This document shows, in pieces, positions 43,829 through 52,931 of a stretch of DNA of 64,000 bases. The notes under the pieces were generated by a model, which ran no database searches, was not told the DNA's origin, and saw nothing but the letters and a program-made list of their open reading frames with translations. Position 1 is the stretch's first letter, and each line of letters opens with the position of its first letter. Made by a program: the position numbers and the translations under genes. Where the stretch lies: assembly GCA_016932735.1 (NCBI GenBank), contig JAFGCI010000004.1, positions 1 through 64,000 on the forward strand, written 5' to 3'. This DNA is from Candidatus Aenigmatarchaeota archaeon (GTDB taxonomy: Archaea; Aenigmatarchaeota; Aenigmatarchaeia; QMZP01; QMZT01).

Positions 43829-45285
43829 ATCTTGCTTATTACCTTTTTGAATATTCAAAAAATCTTGATAAAGATATTATAATCGGGGACAAAGAATGTA
43901 TTTCTTACAAAGATTTATGGGGAAAGATCGTTTTAATTAGCTCATATATATCAGAATACAGAAACGAAAAAATAGGTTTAATGGCGGATAATTCCATCTT
44001 TTTCGTTGCAGCCTATTTTTCAATAATAAAGTCAGGTAATACTGTTGTCACGTTTTCTCCCCAGTCATCTGAAAAAGGCATCATGGGTATAATAATGAAA
44101 ACCGACATGAAACTGGTTTTTGTTCAGGAAAAATATGAAAAGTCTTTTATTGGGATTAAAAAGATAAACGAAAAAGAATATTTGGAAATAAAGGTCTCCG
44201 AAAAATCTTTATCTGAATTTGGAGAAACGAACCCAGACGATGTCGCTGTCCTGATTTTTACTTCCGGCTCCACAGGAGATCAGAAGGGTGTAATGCAGAC
44301 ACATGAAAACATAATAGAAAACACAAAATCGATAATAGAATACCTTGAAATCAAAGAAAAGGACATCCAGCTTGTGGTCCTTCCGTTTTCTTATTGCTTC
44401 GGCTCCTCACTTCTTCATACGCATATACGACAGGGAGCTTCAATTGTTTTGAATAACACTTTCGCTCTTACAAACACGGTTATAGACGACCTTATAAAAT
44501 ATAAGTGCACGGCTTTTTCAGGAGTTCCGAGCCATTATCAGATTCTTCTTAGAAAATCCAAATTCAAGGACACGGCTTTTCCTGACCTGAGATATATGAC
44601 CCAGGCAGGAGGAAATCTTCCGGTGCATTATATTAAAGAGATCAGGAAATCGCATCCGAATACGCCTTTCATTGTAATGTATGGCCAGACGGAAGCAACA
44701 GCGCGGCTTTCATATCTTCCTTTCGGCTTTCTGGGTGAAAAGTTAGGATCCATTGGAAAAGGCATTCCGGGAGTTGAATTAAAGGTCGTAAATGAGAAAG
44801 GCGAATCTGTAAAACCCGGAGAACCTGGCGAAATAACAGCCAGAGGAAAAAACATAATGAAGGGTTACTATAAAGATGAAGAAGGAACTTCAAATGTTAT
44901 CAAGAACGGTTATCTTTATACTGGGGATATTGCAACCGTCGATGAAGATGGCTTCATATTCATAAAATCAAGGGAAAAACACATCATAAAAAGTGCGGGA
45001 AACAGGATAAGCCCAAAGGAGATAGAAAATGTGCTTTCTGAGATGGATGAAATTATAAATAGTGTTGTTATAGGTGTCGAAGACGACCTTTTGGGAGAGG
45101 TGCCAAAAGCGATAGTTGCTGTTAAAAACAAAAAAATAACCGTAAAAGATGTCGATTCATATTGCAGGCAGCGTCTGGCGACTTACAAAGTGCCTAAATA
45201 TGTGGAAATTGTAGATTCTATTCCACTAACTCCTTCAGGAAAGACTGATACATCAAAGATAGTTGAATTATATGGACGAAAATGA
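43825..45285 (+). CDS. AMP-dependent acyl-ACP/CoA ligase
   Basis: 486 residues. Adenylation motifs are in order: FTSGSTGDQKG (A3), YGQTEA (A5), YTGDIATVDEDGFIFIKSR (A7-A8) and the C-terminal catalytic Lys in PLTPSGKTD (A10). It activates a carboxylic acid as the acyl-AMP and loads it on a thiol. The start overlaps acpP (ATGA), so the neighbouring ACP is the probable acceptor. The acyl substrate cannot be deduced; a chain-length pocket was not analysed. Confidence 0.88.
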   Translation: MNLAYYLFEYSKNLDKDIIIGDKECISYKDLWGKIVLISSYISEYRNEKIGLMADNSIFFVAAYFSIIKSGNTVVTFSPQSSEKGIMGIIMKTDMKLVFVQEKYEKSFIGIKKINEKEYLEIKVSEKSLSEFGETNPDDVAVLIFTSGSTGDQKGVMQTHENIIENTKSIIEYLEIKEKDIQLVVLPFSYCFGSSLLHTHIRQGASIVLNNTFALTNTVIDDLIKYKCTAFSGVPSHYQILLRKSKFKDTAFPDLRYMTQAGGNLPVHYIKEIRKSHPNTPFIVMYGQTEATARLSYLPFGFLGEKLGSIGKGIPGVELKVVNEKGESVKPGEPGEITARGKNIMKGYYKDEEGTSNVIKNGYLYTGDIATVDEDGFIFIKSREKHIIKSAGNRISPKEIENVLSEMDEIINSVVIGVEDDLLGEVPKAIVAVKNKKITVKDVDSYCRQRLATYKVPKYVEIVDSIPLTPSGKTDTSKIVELYGRK

Positions 45286-46396
45286 AGCTATTCAAAATCT
45301 GATTTCATCTCCACAATATGAGATAAAACAGATTGAAAAGGAGAGAATCTTATTAGAAATAGTAAGAATTCAAGTCAAGAAATCCATAGAATCAAATTCC
45401 AAAATAAAGTCAATGTATTCAAAGCTTGGCATGAACGTTTCGGATATTAAAAAACTTTCCGATTTGCCATACATACCTGTCCAGATGTTTAAGCATTTTA
45501 ATCTTGCAATATGCAAAAAGGAAGATATAGTAAGGATTGTAAAATCCAGTTCGACTACAGGACAGTCCCCAAGCATAATACCTCTGGATAAAGAAACTTC
45601 TCTCAGACAGACCAGAGCCTTGGCATCGACCTTAAGGAATTTTCTTGGTACAGAAAGGATGCCCTTTCTTGTTATAGATTCGGAAAACGTGAATAAAAAA
45701 TCAATTGACCTCTCTGCAAGAGGAGCCGCAGTCAGGGGGCTTTCATCCTTTGCAAAAAGCATAACATATTGCCTTAAAGATACGGAAAATGGTATGGAAA
45801 TAGACCTGGAAAAATTAGAAGAATTTGTAAAAATAAATGAAGGGAAAGACGTTTTCATTTTTGGTTTTACTTTTATAATATGGATCAATTTAGTTCAGAA
45901 ATTAAAGTCAATTAATAAGAACCTTGACTGCAATTTTGGCAAGGCGACACTTTTTCATAGCGGCGGATGGAAAAAATTAAATGATATGAAGGTTTCAGAA
46001 GATATATTTTCTTCCGAAGTAGCCGAGGTTTTCAATACAGAAAAAGAGCAAATACATAATTTTTACGGGATGGCGGAGCAAACCGGCGTCATCTTCGTGG
46101 ATTGTGAAATGGGTTTTAAGCATGTCCCAAACTTTGCGGATATAATTATAAGGGACATTCAGACGCTTGAAGAAGCGAAGATTGGTAATGAAGGCTTAAT
46201 AGAAGTCATAAATGTTCTTGGATCAAGCTATCCGTCCCAGGCTATATTGACCGAAGATGTGGGGAATTTTGCTGGTATAGATGACTGTAAATGTGGCAGA
46301 AGAGGGAAATATTTTGTTTTCCAAAAAAGGGTTGAGAAAACAGAATTAAGAGGATGTGGTGACATTTTTGCAAAATCGAGGGAGACTACATTATGA
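45272..46396 (+). CDS. LuxE-like acyl-protein synthetase
   Basis: About 374 residues. LuxE-family adenylating enzymes activate fatty acids and pass them to the partner reductase LuxC. The nucleotide loop SSSTTGQSP, LFHSGGWKK, NFYGMAEQTGVIF and TEDVGNF are characteristic. ATG 45272 lies inside the end of the ligase gene, and the stop overlaps the LuxC-like start (ATGA). Such LuxE/LuxC pairs outside bioluminescence are found in bacterial surface-glycan clusters, where their substrate is mostly unknown. Confidence 0.85.
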   Translation: MDENEAIQNLISSPQYEIKQIEKERILLEIVRIQVKKSIESNSKIKSMYSKLGMNVSDIKKLSDLPYIPVQMFKHFNLAICKKEDIVRIVKSSSTTGQSPSIIPLDKETSLRQTRALASTLRNFLGTERMPFLVIDSENVNKKSIDLSARGAAVRGLSSFAKSITYCLKDTENGMEIDLEKLEEFVKINEGKDVFIFGFTFIIWINLVQKLKSINKNLDCNFGKATLFHSGGWKKLNDMKVSEDIFSSEVAEVFNTEKEQIHNFYGMAEQTGVIFVDCEMGFKHVPNFADIIIRDIQTLEEAKIGNEGLIEVINVLGSSYPSQAILTEDVGNFAGIDDCKCGRRGKYFVFQKRVEKTELRGCGDIFAKSRETTL

Positions 46397-47679
46397 TAAG
46401 AATCTTATCTGAAAAGTTTTTGGTGAAAGGAGAAACTGGAACTTTTAAGGAAATCACAGAAAACCTCAAAAAGAATTCAAAATCCTTTCTTGATATGCCT
46501 TTGGAATCCATCATATTACTGTTTGATGAATTTTCAAGGAAATGTGTTAGGGACCCAAAGCTAAGGGGTATAGAAGGGATAAATTTTCTTTCGATATGGA
46601 TGAAGAGGATAAGTATAGAAAATATGATTTCTATTAATTTTACTAAAAGGGAGATTCTTGAAAAATTCATTGAAATTAAGGACAATCATTTTATAAAAGC
46701 CCAGCCACGTGGTCTCGCATGCCACTGGATAGCCGGAAATATTCCCACACTTGGACTTTTCTCGTGGATGCAGTCTGTTCTTTGCAAGAACCGGAATATT
46801 GTCAAGGTTCCTGCCGATTCAATAGAAGTTATGGAAAAATTGATAAAATCCTTTTCTGAGGTCAAAACCGAAATTAATGGATGCGAATACAAAGGGGATG
46901 ATATTCTTTCAGTTTCTGCTTTCTTAAGTTTCCCGAGAGACGATTTTACATTGAATCAAGAGATGTCTCTTGCCGCGGATGCCAAAATTATATGGGGTGG
47001 GGCGGATGCTGTTAACGCTATTAAAAAATACCCCGAAAAAGAAAGCTGCGAAAGCCTTATTTTTGGGCCTAAATACTCCTTTGCGATCATGGATAGCTCT
47101 TTTATCGAAGAGAACGATATTGAAAAAGCACTAAATGGTCTTGTTATGGACATTATGGTTTTTGATCAGGCGGCATGCTCCTCTCCCCAGATTTTGGTCA
47201 TTGAGAAAAACAAGAAATATAGCAAAGAGGATATAGCAAGAATGGTTGCTAAAATATTTAATGAATTTTCGGAAAAATATCCGAAGGGTCGTATGAATCC
47301 TTCAACCGTTGCAAAAATAGTAAATGAAAGAGGAATGTTCCTTCTTGATGAAAATAAAGGAGCCTTGTTTTCAAAAGCACCTGATTGGACTATACTTATT
47401 GATAACGAAATTGAACTAAATGAAGCTGTCCAGTCAAGAACGTTGTTTATCAAAGAAACTGACGATTTATTAAAATTATCAAATCAAATATCACAAAAGA
47501 TACAGACCGTTGGAATTGCTGTAAAAAATAATGAAAAGCTCTTCAGGATTTGTGATGAATTTACTAAAGGGGGAGTCTCAAGATGTGTAAGATTCGGCTC
47601 AATGAATCATTATGAATCTCCATGGGATGGAATGCTGCAGATGAGCCGCTTGGTAAGGTTTGTTACCCTTAAAAAATAA
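46393..47679 (+). CDS. LuxC-like acyl reductase (aldehyde dehydrogenase superfamily)
   Basis: 428 residues. LuxC reduces an acyl thioester or acyl-enzyme to an aldehyde with NADPH. The catalytic Cys262 is in FDQAACSSPQ; AGNIPTLGLFSWM is the LuxC-type nucleotide-site segment, and RCVRFGSMNHYESPWDG is the C-terminal signature. With LuxE upstream this looks like a complete acid-to-aldehyde pair. What the aldehyde is for is not visible in the window. Confidence 0.85.
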   Translation: MIRILSEKFLVKGETGTFKEITENLKKNSKSFLDMPLESIILLFDEFSRKCVRDPKLRGIEGINFLSIWMKRISIENMISINFTKREILEKFIEIKDNHFIKAQPRGLACHWIAGNIPTLGLFSWMQSVLCKNRNIVKVPADSIEVMEKLIKSFSEVKTEINGCEYKGDDILSVSAFLSFPRDDFTLNQEMSLAADAKIIWGGADAVNAIKKYPEKESCESLIFGPKYSFAIMDSSFIEENDIEKALNGLVMDIMVFDQAACSSPQILVIEKNKKYSKEDIARMVAKIFNEFSEKYPKGRMNPSTVAKIVNERGMFLLDENKGALFSKAPDWTILIDNEIELNEAVQSRTLFIKETDDLLKLSNQISQKIQTVGIAVKNNEKLFRICDEFTKGGVSRCVRFGSMNHYESPWDGMLQMSRLVRFVTLKK

Positions 47680-47689
47680 AGGTGAAAAA

Positions 47690-48430
47690 ATGGATTTGGG
47701 AATTTCCGGTAAAATTGTTCTTGTAACAGGTGGTGGAAGAGGTATAGGAAAGGCTGTTTCAGAGACTTTCTCTAATTTGGGTGCAACGGTTATCATAAAT
47801 TATAATAAAAACAAAGAGCCTGCAGAATCTCTTACAAAGAAACTGGGAAATGGAAGTTTATGTATAAAGGCCGATGTGAGTAAAAGTGCTGATGTTAAAC
47901 AAATGTTTGACACAGTAAAGGAAAAATTTGGAAGGTTGGATATACTTGTCAATAACGCCGGAATACTGAAAGATGCTCTTCTGATGATGATAAGAGAGGA
48001 GGATTATAATTCTATAATTGATATTAACCTGAAAGGGCCTTTCTTATGTATGCAACATGCTGCAAAAATGATGCTGAGGCAGAGGTCAGGAAAGATAATA
48101 AATATTTCTTCAATAATAGGTGTCAATGGAAATAGCGGCCAAACACATTATTCCGCCAGTAAGGCCGGTCTGATAGGTCTGACCAAATCTGCTGCAAAAG
48201 AGCTTGGAAGATTTGGAATAACCGTGAATGCTGTTGCTCCGGGATTCATTGATACCGATATGACAAAGGATATGAAAGATGAAATAAAAAAAGATCTCAT
48301 AGCATCAACCTCTCTGGGTCGTATAGGAAAACCAGAAGATGTTGCAAAAGTTGTGCTTTTCTTAGGAAGCAATCTTTCTGACTATGTTAGTGGGCAGGTA
48401 ATCGGGGTGGATGGGTGTCAAATAATTTAG
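47690..48430 (+). CDS. fabG: 3-oxoacyl-[ACP] reductase-like SDR (FabG)
   Basis: About 246 residues. VTGGGRGIGKA, NNAGILKD, NISSIIG and the catalytic HYSASK (YxxxK) followed by NAVAPGFIDTDM are classical FabG features. It reduces a 3-ketoacyl-ACP to a 3-hydroxyacyl-ACP. A Shine-Dalgarno-like AAGGTGA lies just before ATG 47690. No ketosynthase is in the window, so a 3-keto substrate would have to come from elsewhere. Its end overlaps the LpxD-like gene by 16 nt. Confidence 0.88.
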   Translation: MDLGISGKIVLVTGGGRGIGKAVSETFSNLGATVIINYNKNKEPAESLTKKLGNGSLCIKADVSKSADVKQMFDTVKEKFGRLDILVNNAGILKDALLMMIREEDYNSIIDINLKGPFLCMQHAAKMMLRQRSGKIINISSIIGVNGNSGQTHYSASKAGLIGLTKSAAKELGRFGITVNAVAPGFIDTDMTKDMKDEIKKDLIASTSLGRIGKPEDVAKVVLFLGSNLSDYVSGQVIGVDGCQII

Positions 48431-49359
48431 AACGCATATTCAAGAAGCTTGGAATACCCGAAAAATATAATAAGACTTCGGGGCTTGACGGTTATGAACC
48501 GGATTCTATAACTTTTCTGGCATCTCCCAAATTCATAGAATATGTAAAGCCCTATATGGGGGCTTTAATACTTGTTAAAGAGGAATTGTTTGATTTAGTA
48601 AAGAATATAAAAGGAAATATTTATGTAAAAGCCGAAAACCCCCTAGGTGTATTTCTTCAAATTCATAATGAAATGAACAAAGCCAAATCAAATCTCAACA
48701 TAAACCAGAAAAAGCCGATACATGAGACTGTTGTTTTAGGAAATAACTTTGAAATCGGTCCGGGTACAAAAATCATGCCTGGTTGTGTTTTAGGTAATAA
48801 TGTTAAATTAGGCGAAAATACGGTCGTATTTCCCAATACAGTCATATACGACAATGTAATTATAGGAAAAAATTGTAAACTGGGTCCTAATGCTGTTATA
48901 GGGGAAGAAGGCTTCAGGATAGTTAAAAATCTTAAAAATAATATGGAAAGGATGAAACATGTCGGTTCTGTTTTAATTGGAGATTCTGTTGAAATAGGTT
49001 CATTTTCAAGCATCAATAGAGGCACATTTAAAGATACAGTAATTAGAAATCATGTTAAAATAGATAACAATGTGCACATAGGTCATAATATTTTTATAGA
49101 TAAAAACTGTACTGTTTGTGCTTCAAGTTGTATTGGCGGAAGCACAAAAATTGGTAAATTCTGCTGGATAGGAATTGGATCAACGATAACCAATGGCATA
49201 AATATTGGGGAAAATGTGAACATAGATATAAATAGTATTGTTGTAAAAGATGTCCCGAACAATTCACACATAGCGGGTTTTTATGCAAGAGATAAATGGT
49301 CATGGTTCATGAAAGAAAAGGACGAAATTAGAAAATATAAAAGTGAAAAAAATGAATGA
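48415..49359 (+). CDS. LpxD-like N-acyltransferase (left-handed beta helix)
   Basis: 314 residues beginning GTG. LpxD moves a 3-hydroxyacyl group from ACP to the amine of a UDP-amino sugar. An N-terminal uridine-binding-like domain (about 100 residues) is followed by hexapeptide repeats (VVLGNNFEIGPGTKIMPG onward) and the His motif NNVHIGHNIFI, with H224 the likely catalytic base as in IAHN of bacterial LpxD. Its coupling to acpP and fabG makes an acyl-ACP donor very likely. It is not expected to make lipid A, since no other lpx gene is present. Confidence 0.85.
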   Translation: MSNNLERIFKKLGIPEKYNKTSGLDGYEPDSITFLASPKFIEYVKPYMGALILVKEELFDLVKNIKGNIYVKAENPLGVFLQIHNEMNKAKSNLNINQKKPIHETVVLGNNFEIGPGTKIMPGCVLGNNVKLGENTVVFPNTVIYDNVIIGKNCKLGPNAVIGEEGFRIVKNLKNNMERMKHVGSVLIGDSVEIGSFSSINRGTFKDTVIRNHVKIDNNVHIGHNIFIDKNCTVCASSCIGGSTKIGKFCWIGIGSTITNGINIGENVNIDINSIVVKDVPNNSHIAGFYARDKWSWFMKEKDEIRKYKSEKNE

Positions 49360-50134
49360 AGAGAAAATACCATTTTCACCTGAAGGCTACAGGAAAATAA
49401 TTGAATATGGTTTGGAAAAGGGTTACAAATTTATCTCGTTTAAAGATTTTGAAAAAAATAAGCATCAAGAAAAAATATGTATACTGAGGCATGATATAGA
49501 TTTAAGCCTCGATTTAGCTTTTGAAATGGCCAAAATAGAGTCTGAATATCATATTAATGGTACCTATTTCGTCTTACTTTTTGACGATCTTTATAATCCC
49601 TTTTCGCACGAAGGTCAGAAAATAATAAGAAAAATCTCCGATTTGGGTTATGAAATAGGTTTTCACTGGAATCCTTTGGACTATATAAATTCCGAAAATC
49701 CTTATCATGACTTCAAAAAACATTTAGAATTATTACAAAGCATAGCCGGAGAGAGTGTAAAAAGCGTTTCAAACCATTTGCCCACAATTAATGGTAATAT
49801 AAAAATAAGGTTGCCCCCAGAAGGTTTTATAAATGCATATGATAGCTTATTTTTTAATTCTGGTTCTTTCACATATGTCTCCGATAGCTCAATGAGATGG
49901 AGACAATATATACCGATAGATCTCATGAAAGATGGTAGAGGGGTTCACTTTCTTGTTCATCCGATTTGGTGGATGATTGAAGGTAATAAACTGAAAGAAA
50001 AAATAAAAAATCTCACTGAAAAAAATTCGGCTAAAATAAAAGAAAGTCTTAATGGTTTTTTTCTTGAAATAGATAATGCACTTAGCAGGAGGAAGGAACT
50101 TGATGAACTATATTTAAAAAATAGAAGTAAATAG
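49352..50134 (+). CDS. polysaccharide deacetylase-like (NodB-fold) protein
   Basis: About 260 residues. CILRHDIDLSLDLAFEMAKIE and GTYFVLLFDDLYNPFS are the Asp/His metal-site start and following strand of divergent NodB-like deacetylases found in glycan clusters; GFHW and HFLVHPIWWM supply later His residues. It may remove an N-acetyl group to free an amine for the LpxD-like acyltransferase; that order is inferred. ATG 49352 overlaps the previous gene by 8 nt (GTG 49343 also possible). Confidence 0.72.
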   Translation: MNEEKIPFSPEGYRKIIEYGLEKGYKFISFKDFEKNKHQEKICILRHDIDLSLDLAFEMAKIESEYHINGTYFVLLFDDLYNPFSHEGQKIIRKISDLGYEIGFHWNPLDYINSENPYHDFKKHLELLQSIAGESVKSVSNHLPTINGNIKIRLPPEGFINAYDSLFFNSGSFTYVSDSSMRWRQYIPIDLMKDGRGVHFLVHPIWWMIEGNKLKEKIKNLTEKNSAKIKESLNGFFLEIDNALSRRKELDELYLKNRSK

Positions 50135-50163
50135 AAATAAAAATTTAGGGTAAAGTGAATTTA

Positions 50164-50601
50164 ATGGAACAAAAAATAATAAACTGCAAAATCGGTGAAG
50201 GCACTAAAATCTGGAATTATGTTAATCTTTTTGATTGTGAAATCGGGAGAGACTGCAAAATCGGCTCTTTCGTCGAAATAGGCAAGGGCGTCAAGATAGG
50301 CGACAGGTGCAAGATAGAAGCCTTCGTTTTCATACCTTCAGGCGTTACTATAGAAGATGAGGTTTTTGTAGGCCCTCATGCAGTCTTTACAAATGACCGG
50401 AACCCGAAAGCTGTTGGGGATTGGGATGTTACAAAAACCATTGTCAAGAAGGGTGCAAGCATAGGTGCGAATGCAACCATAATCGGAGGCGTTACTATAG
50501 GAGAAAACGCTCTTATCGGTGCAGGGTCTGTTGTTACAAAGGATGTTCCTTCTAATCATGTGGTTGCCGGCAATCCTGCAAAATATCTGAAAAAAAGGTA
50601 A
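50164..50601 (+). CDS. UDP-3-amino-sugar N-acetyltransferase (WbpD/WlbB-like)
   Basis: About 145 residues, a short left-handed beta-helix. [13 protein letters not shown] and [14 protein letters not shown] are diagnostic of the WbpD/WlbB branch, which acetylates the 3-amino group of UDP-2-acetamido-3-amino-glucuronate. It is followed at 3 nt by the UDP-sugar dehydrogenase, its expected pathway partner. The aminotransferase (WbpE) and 3-oxidase (WbpB) of this pathway are not in the window. Confidence 0.85.
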   Translation: MEQKIINCKIGEGTKIWNYVNLFDCEIGRDCKIGSFVEIGKGVKIGDRCKIEAFVFIPSGVTIEDEVFVGPHAVFTNDRNPKAVGDWDVTKTIVKKGASIGANATIIGGVTIGENALIGAGSVVTKDVPSNHVVAGNPAKYLKKR

Positions 50602-50604
50602 ATT

Positions 50605-51861
50605 ATGCAACAAAAAATATGCGTTTTCGGCAATGGAAAAATGGGTCTTCCGATTTCTGTCGCATTTGCAGATTCCGGTTTTGATGTAATTGCTTATGAT
50701 ATAAGCAAGGAGATAGTTGACTCTATAAACAGAGGAGAATCGAAAATTAAGGAGCCGTTGCTACCCGAAAAACTGAAAACGGCTGTCGATAATAATAAGC
50801 TTGTGGGAACCAACAACCCGGGGTTTGCGATAAAGAACTCGGATGTTATTATAGTCATAGTTCCTCTGGGCCTCGATAAAACAAGACATCCTGATATGTC
50901 AATTGTGCAGAATGCCTCGGAAACAATATCAAAATATCTTAAAAAAGGCCATATAGTTGTTTTTGAGACGACTTTTCCAATCGGAACAACAAGAAATTTT
51001 GTTAAGCCCATCCTTGAGAAAAGCGGCCTGAAAGCAGGAACAGATTTCGGTCTTTCTTACTCCCCTGAAAGGGTCATGTCTGGAGAATTTTTTAAGAGAA
51101 TGTCGGCATGGCCTAAGATAGTAGGCTCCCTTTCCCGAAAAACTTCAGAAGAGCTTAAGCTAATATATGAAAAGGTTTATCCTTCCGGCGTTACTATTGT
51201 TGATAACCCGGAGACAGCTGAAATGATAAAAATTGCATCATCCCTTTACAGGGATGTCAACATTGCTTTCTCAAATGAAATAGCAAAGATATGCGATGAA
51301 TATAATATTGATGTTCTTAAAGTTGTTGAATCCGTTAATGAGGTTCCGGAAAAGAGGATGCTCTATCCGGGGATAGGTGTTGGTGGCCACTGCATACCTG
51401 TTTATCCTTATTTTGTCATCAATCATGTCAAGTCACAAATTCCTGTAATTGAAAATTCAAGAAAGACCAATGAGAGCATGCCCGAATACGCGATGAATCT
51501 TCTTGAAATAGAGTTAAAAAAGAGAAACGACAAACTTGAAGGCAAGAAGGTGCTTATTTTAGGGCTTGCTTTCAGGCCATGGGTAAAGGAGACGTATTTC
51601 TCGCCCTCACTTGATTTGATTCCTCTTCTGAAAAGCAAGAATTGTGTTATAAAGGTTTATGATCCTCTTTACAATTCTGAGGAGATATGCAGGATAACAG
51701 GACTGGGTTCTGGGGAATTTGATTCTCTCGTAAAGGAAAGTGACGCTATAATAATTTCGACTGGATATGAAGAATTTAAAAAAGTCGATGAATTGAAGAA
51801 GGACTCATGTATAATCATAGACGGAAGGAACATGACAAAAAATAAGGGCATTGGAAGATGA
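50605..51861 (+). CDS. UDP-N-acetyl-hexosamine 6-dehydrogenase (WbpA/WecC-like)
   Basis: 418 residues. NAD site ICVFGNGKMGLPISVAFADSG, ETTFPIGTTRN, SPERVMSG, catalytic Cys263 in GVGGHCIPVYPYF and LGLAFRPWVKETYFSPS give a full dehydrogenase of the UDP-GlcNAc/ManNAc type. It makes UDP-N-acetyl-uronic acids. It stands between the WbpD-like acetyltransferase and the 2-epimerase, so it most likely feeds a 2,3-diacetamido-mannuronic-acid type pathway. Confidence 0.88.
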   Translation: MQQKICVFGNGKMGLPISVAFADSGFDVIAYDISKEIVDSINRGESKIKEPLLPEKLKTAVDNNKLVGTNNPGFAIKNSDVIIVIVPLGLDKTRHPDMSIVQNASETISKYLKKGHIVVFETTFPIGTTRNFVKPILEKSGLKAGTDFGLSYSPERVMSGEFFKRMSAWPKIVGSLSRKTSEELKLIYEKVYPSGVTIVDNPETAEMIKIASSLYRDVNIAFSNEIAKICDEYNIDVLKVVESVNEVPEKRMLYPGIGVGGHCIPVYPYFVINHVKSQIPVIENSRKTNESMPEYAMNLLEIELKKRNDKLEGKKVLILGLAFRPWVKETYFSPSLDLIPLLKSKNCVIKVYDPLYNSEEICRITGLGSGEFDSLVKESDAIIISTGYEEFKKVDELKKDSCIIIDGRNMTKNKGIGR

Positions 51862-51866
51862 TGTAA

Positions 51867-52931
51867 ATGAAGATAGTTTCTGTTGTCGGAGCAAGGCCGC
51901 AGTTCATAAAATGCGCTCTGCTTTCGCGGGAAATAAGAAAATTCCATAAGGAAGTACTGATTCATACGGGTCAGCATTATGATTATGATATGTCCAGGCT
52001 TTTTTTTGAGGAGCTTTCTATACCTGAGCCTGACTACAATCTTGGAATAGGCTCCGGATCGCATGGAGCCCAGACAGGAAATATGCTCGTTGAGATAGAA
52101 AGGGTTCTGACTAAAGAAAAGCCTGATATGGTTTTGGTATATGGAGATACAAATTCAACTTTAGCCGGTGCCTTAGCTGGAGCCAAGCTCCATATACCAG
52201 TTGCACATGTGGAGTCCGGCCTGCGCAGTTTCGATAAATCAATGCCGGAAGAAGTTAACAGGATTCTGACTGACCATGTCTCAGATTTATTGTTTGCTCC
52301 AACAAAGACTGCTGTCGATAATCTAAAAAAAGAAGGCATCAAAAAAGGTGTTCATCTTACTGGTGACATAATGATGGATGCACTTTTAGCAAATCTGAAA
52401 ATAGCGGAGAAATCCAATATTCTGAAGAATTTGGAAGTGGAGCCAAAGAAATATCTTTTGGCAACAGTGCACAGAGCTTCCAATACAGACGACGTTGTTA
52501 AATTAAAGAATATTATCCAGGCTCTTTCAGAATCCGGAGACAAAATAATATTTCCTGTACACCCGAGGACAGAAAAAATCATCAGAAATGATAAACTTAA
52601 AAGTCTGGCAAAAGGCAATCTGATTTTAACCAAACCTATAGGCTATATTGACTTTCTTTGGCTTCAGAATAATGCAAAAAAAATATTGACGGATTCGGGG
52701 GGTATTCAAAAGGAGGCTTACATGCTTGGCGTTCCCTGCATAACTTTGAGGGATAATACGGAATGGGTCGAGACTGTTAAAAGCGGCTGGAATGTTCTTT
52801 CCGGTACAGACAAGAAAAAAATACTTGATAATATAAGAAATTTTAGGCCTCACGTCAAAAGAGAACGTCTATTCGGAGATGGAAAAGCAAGTAAAAGAAT
52901 AGTTCAGATAATCAATGATTTTTCTGTTTAG
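51867..52931 (+). CDS. wecB: UDP-GlcNAc (or UDP-diNAc-glucuronate) 2-epimerase
   Basis: 354 residues, family length. VVGARPQFIK, HTGQHYDYDM, VYGDTNSTLAGA, HVESGLRSFD, EEVNR and TDSGGIQKEA are the conserved motifs of non-hydrolysing 2-epimerases. Next to WbpD- and WbpA-like genes it could be the WbpI-type enzyme acting on the diacetamido-uronate instead of UDP-GlcNAc. It ends the plus-strand operon and overlaps the convergent glycosyltransferase by 20 nt. Confidence 0.9.
   Translation: MKIVSVVGARPQFIKCALLSREIRKFHKEVLIHTGQHYDYDMSRLFFEELSIPEPDYNLGIGSGSHGAQTGNMLVEIERVLTKEKPDMVLVYGDTNSTLAGALAGAKLHIPVAHVESGLRSFDKSMPEEVNRILTDHVSDLLFAPTKTAVDNLKKEGIKKGVHLTGDIMMDALLANLKIAEKSNILKNLEVEPKKYLLATVHRASNTDDVVKLKNIIQALSESGDKIIFPVHPRTEKIIRNDKLKSLAKGNLILTKPIGYIDFLWLQNNAKKILTDSGGIQKEAYMLGVPCITLRDNTEWVETVKSGWNVLSGTDKKKILDNIRNFRPHVKRERLFGDGKASKRIVQIINDFSV

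Noticed and set aside
48415..49359. Lipid A biosynthesis
   Set aside because: Only an LpxD-like gene is present, with no other lpx gene; the context is glycan modification.
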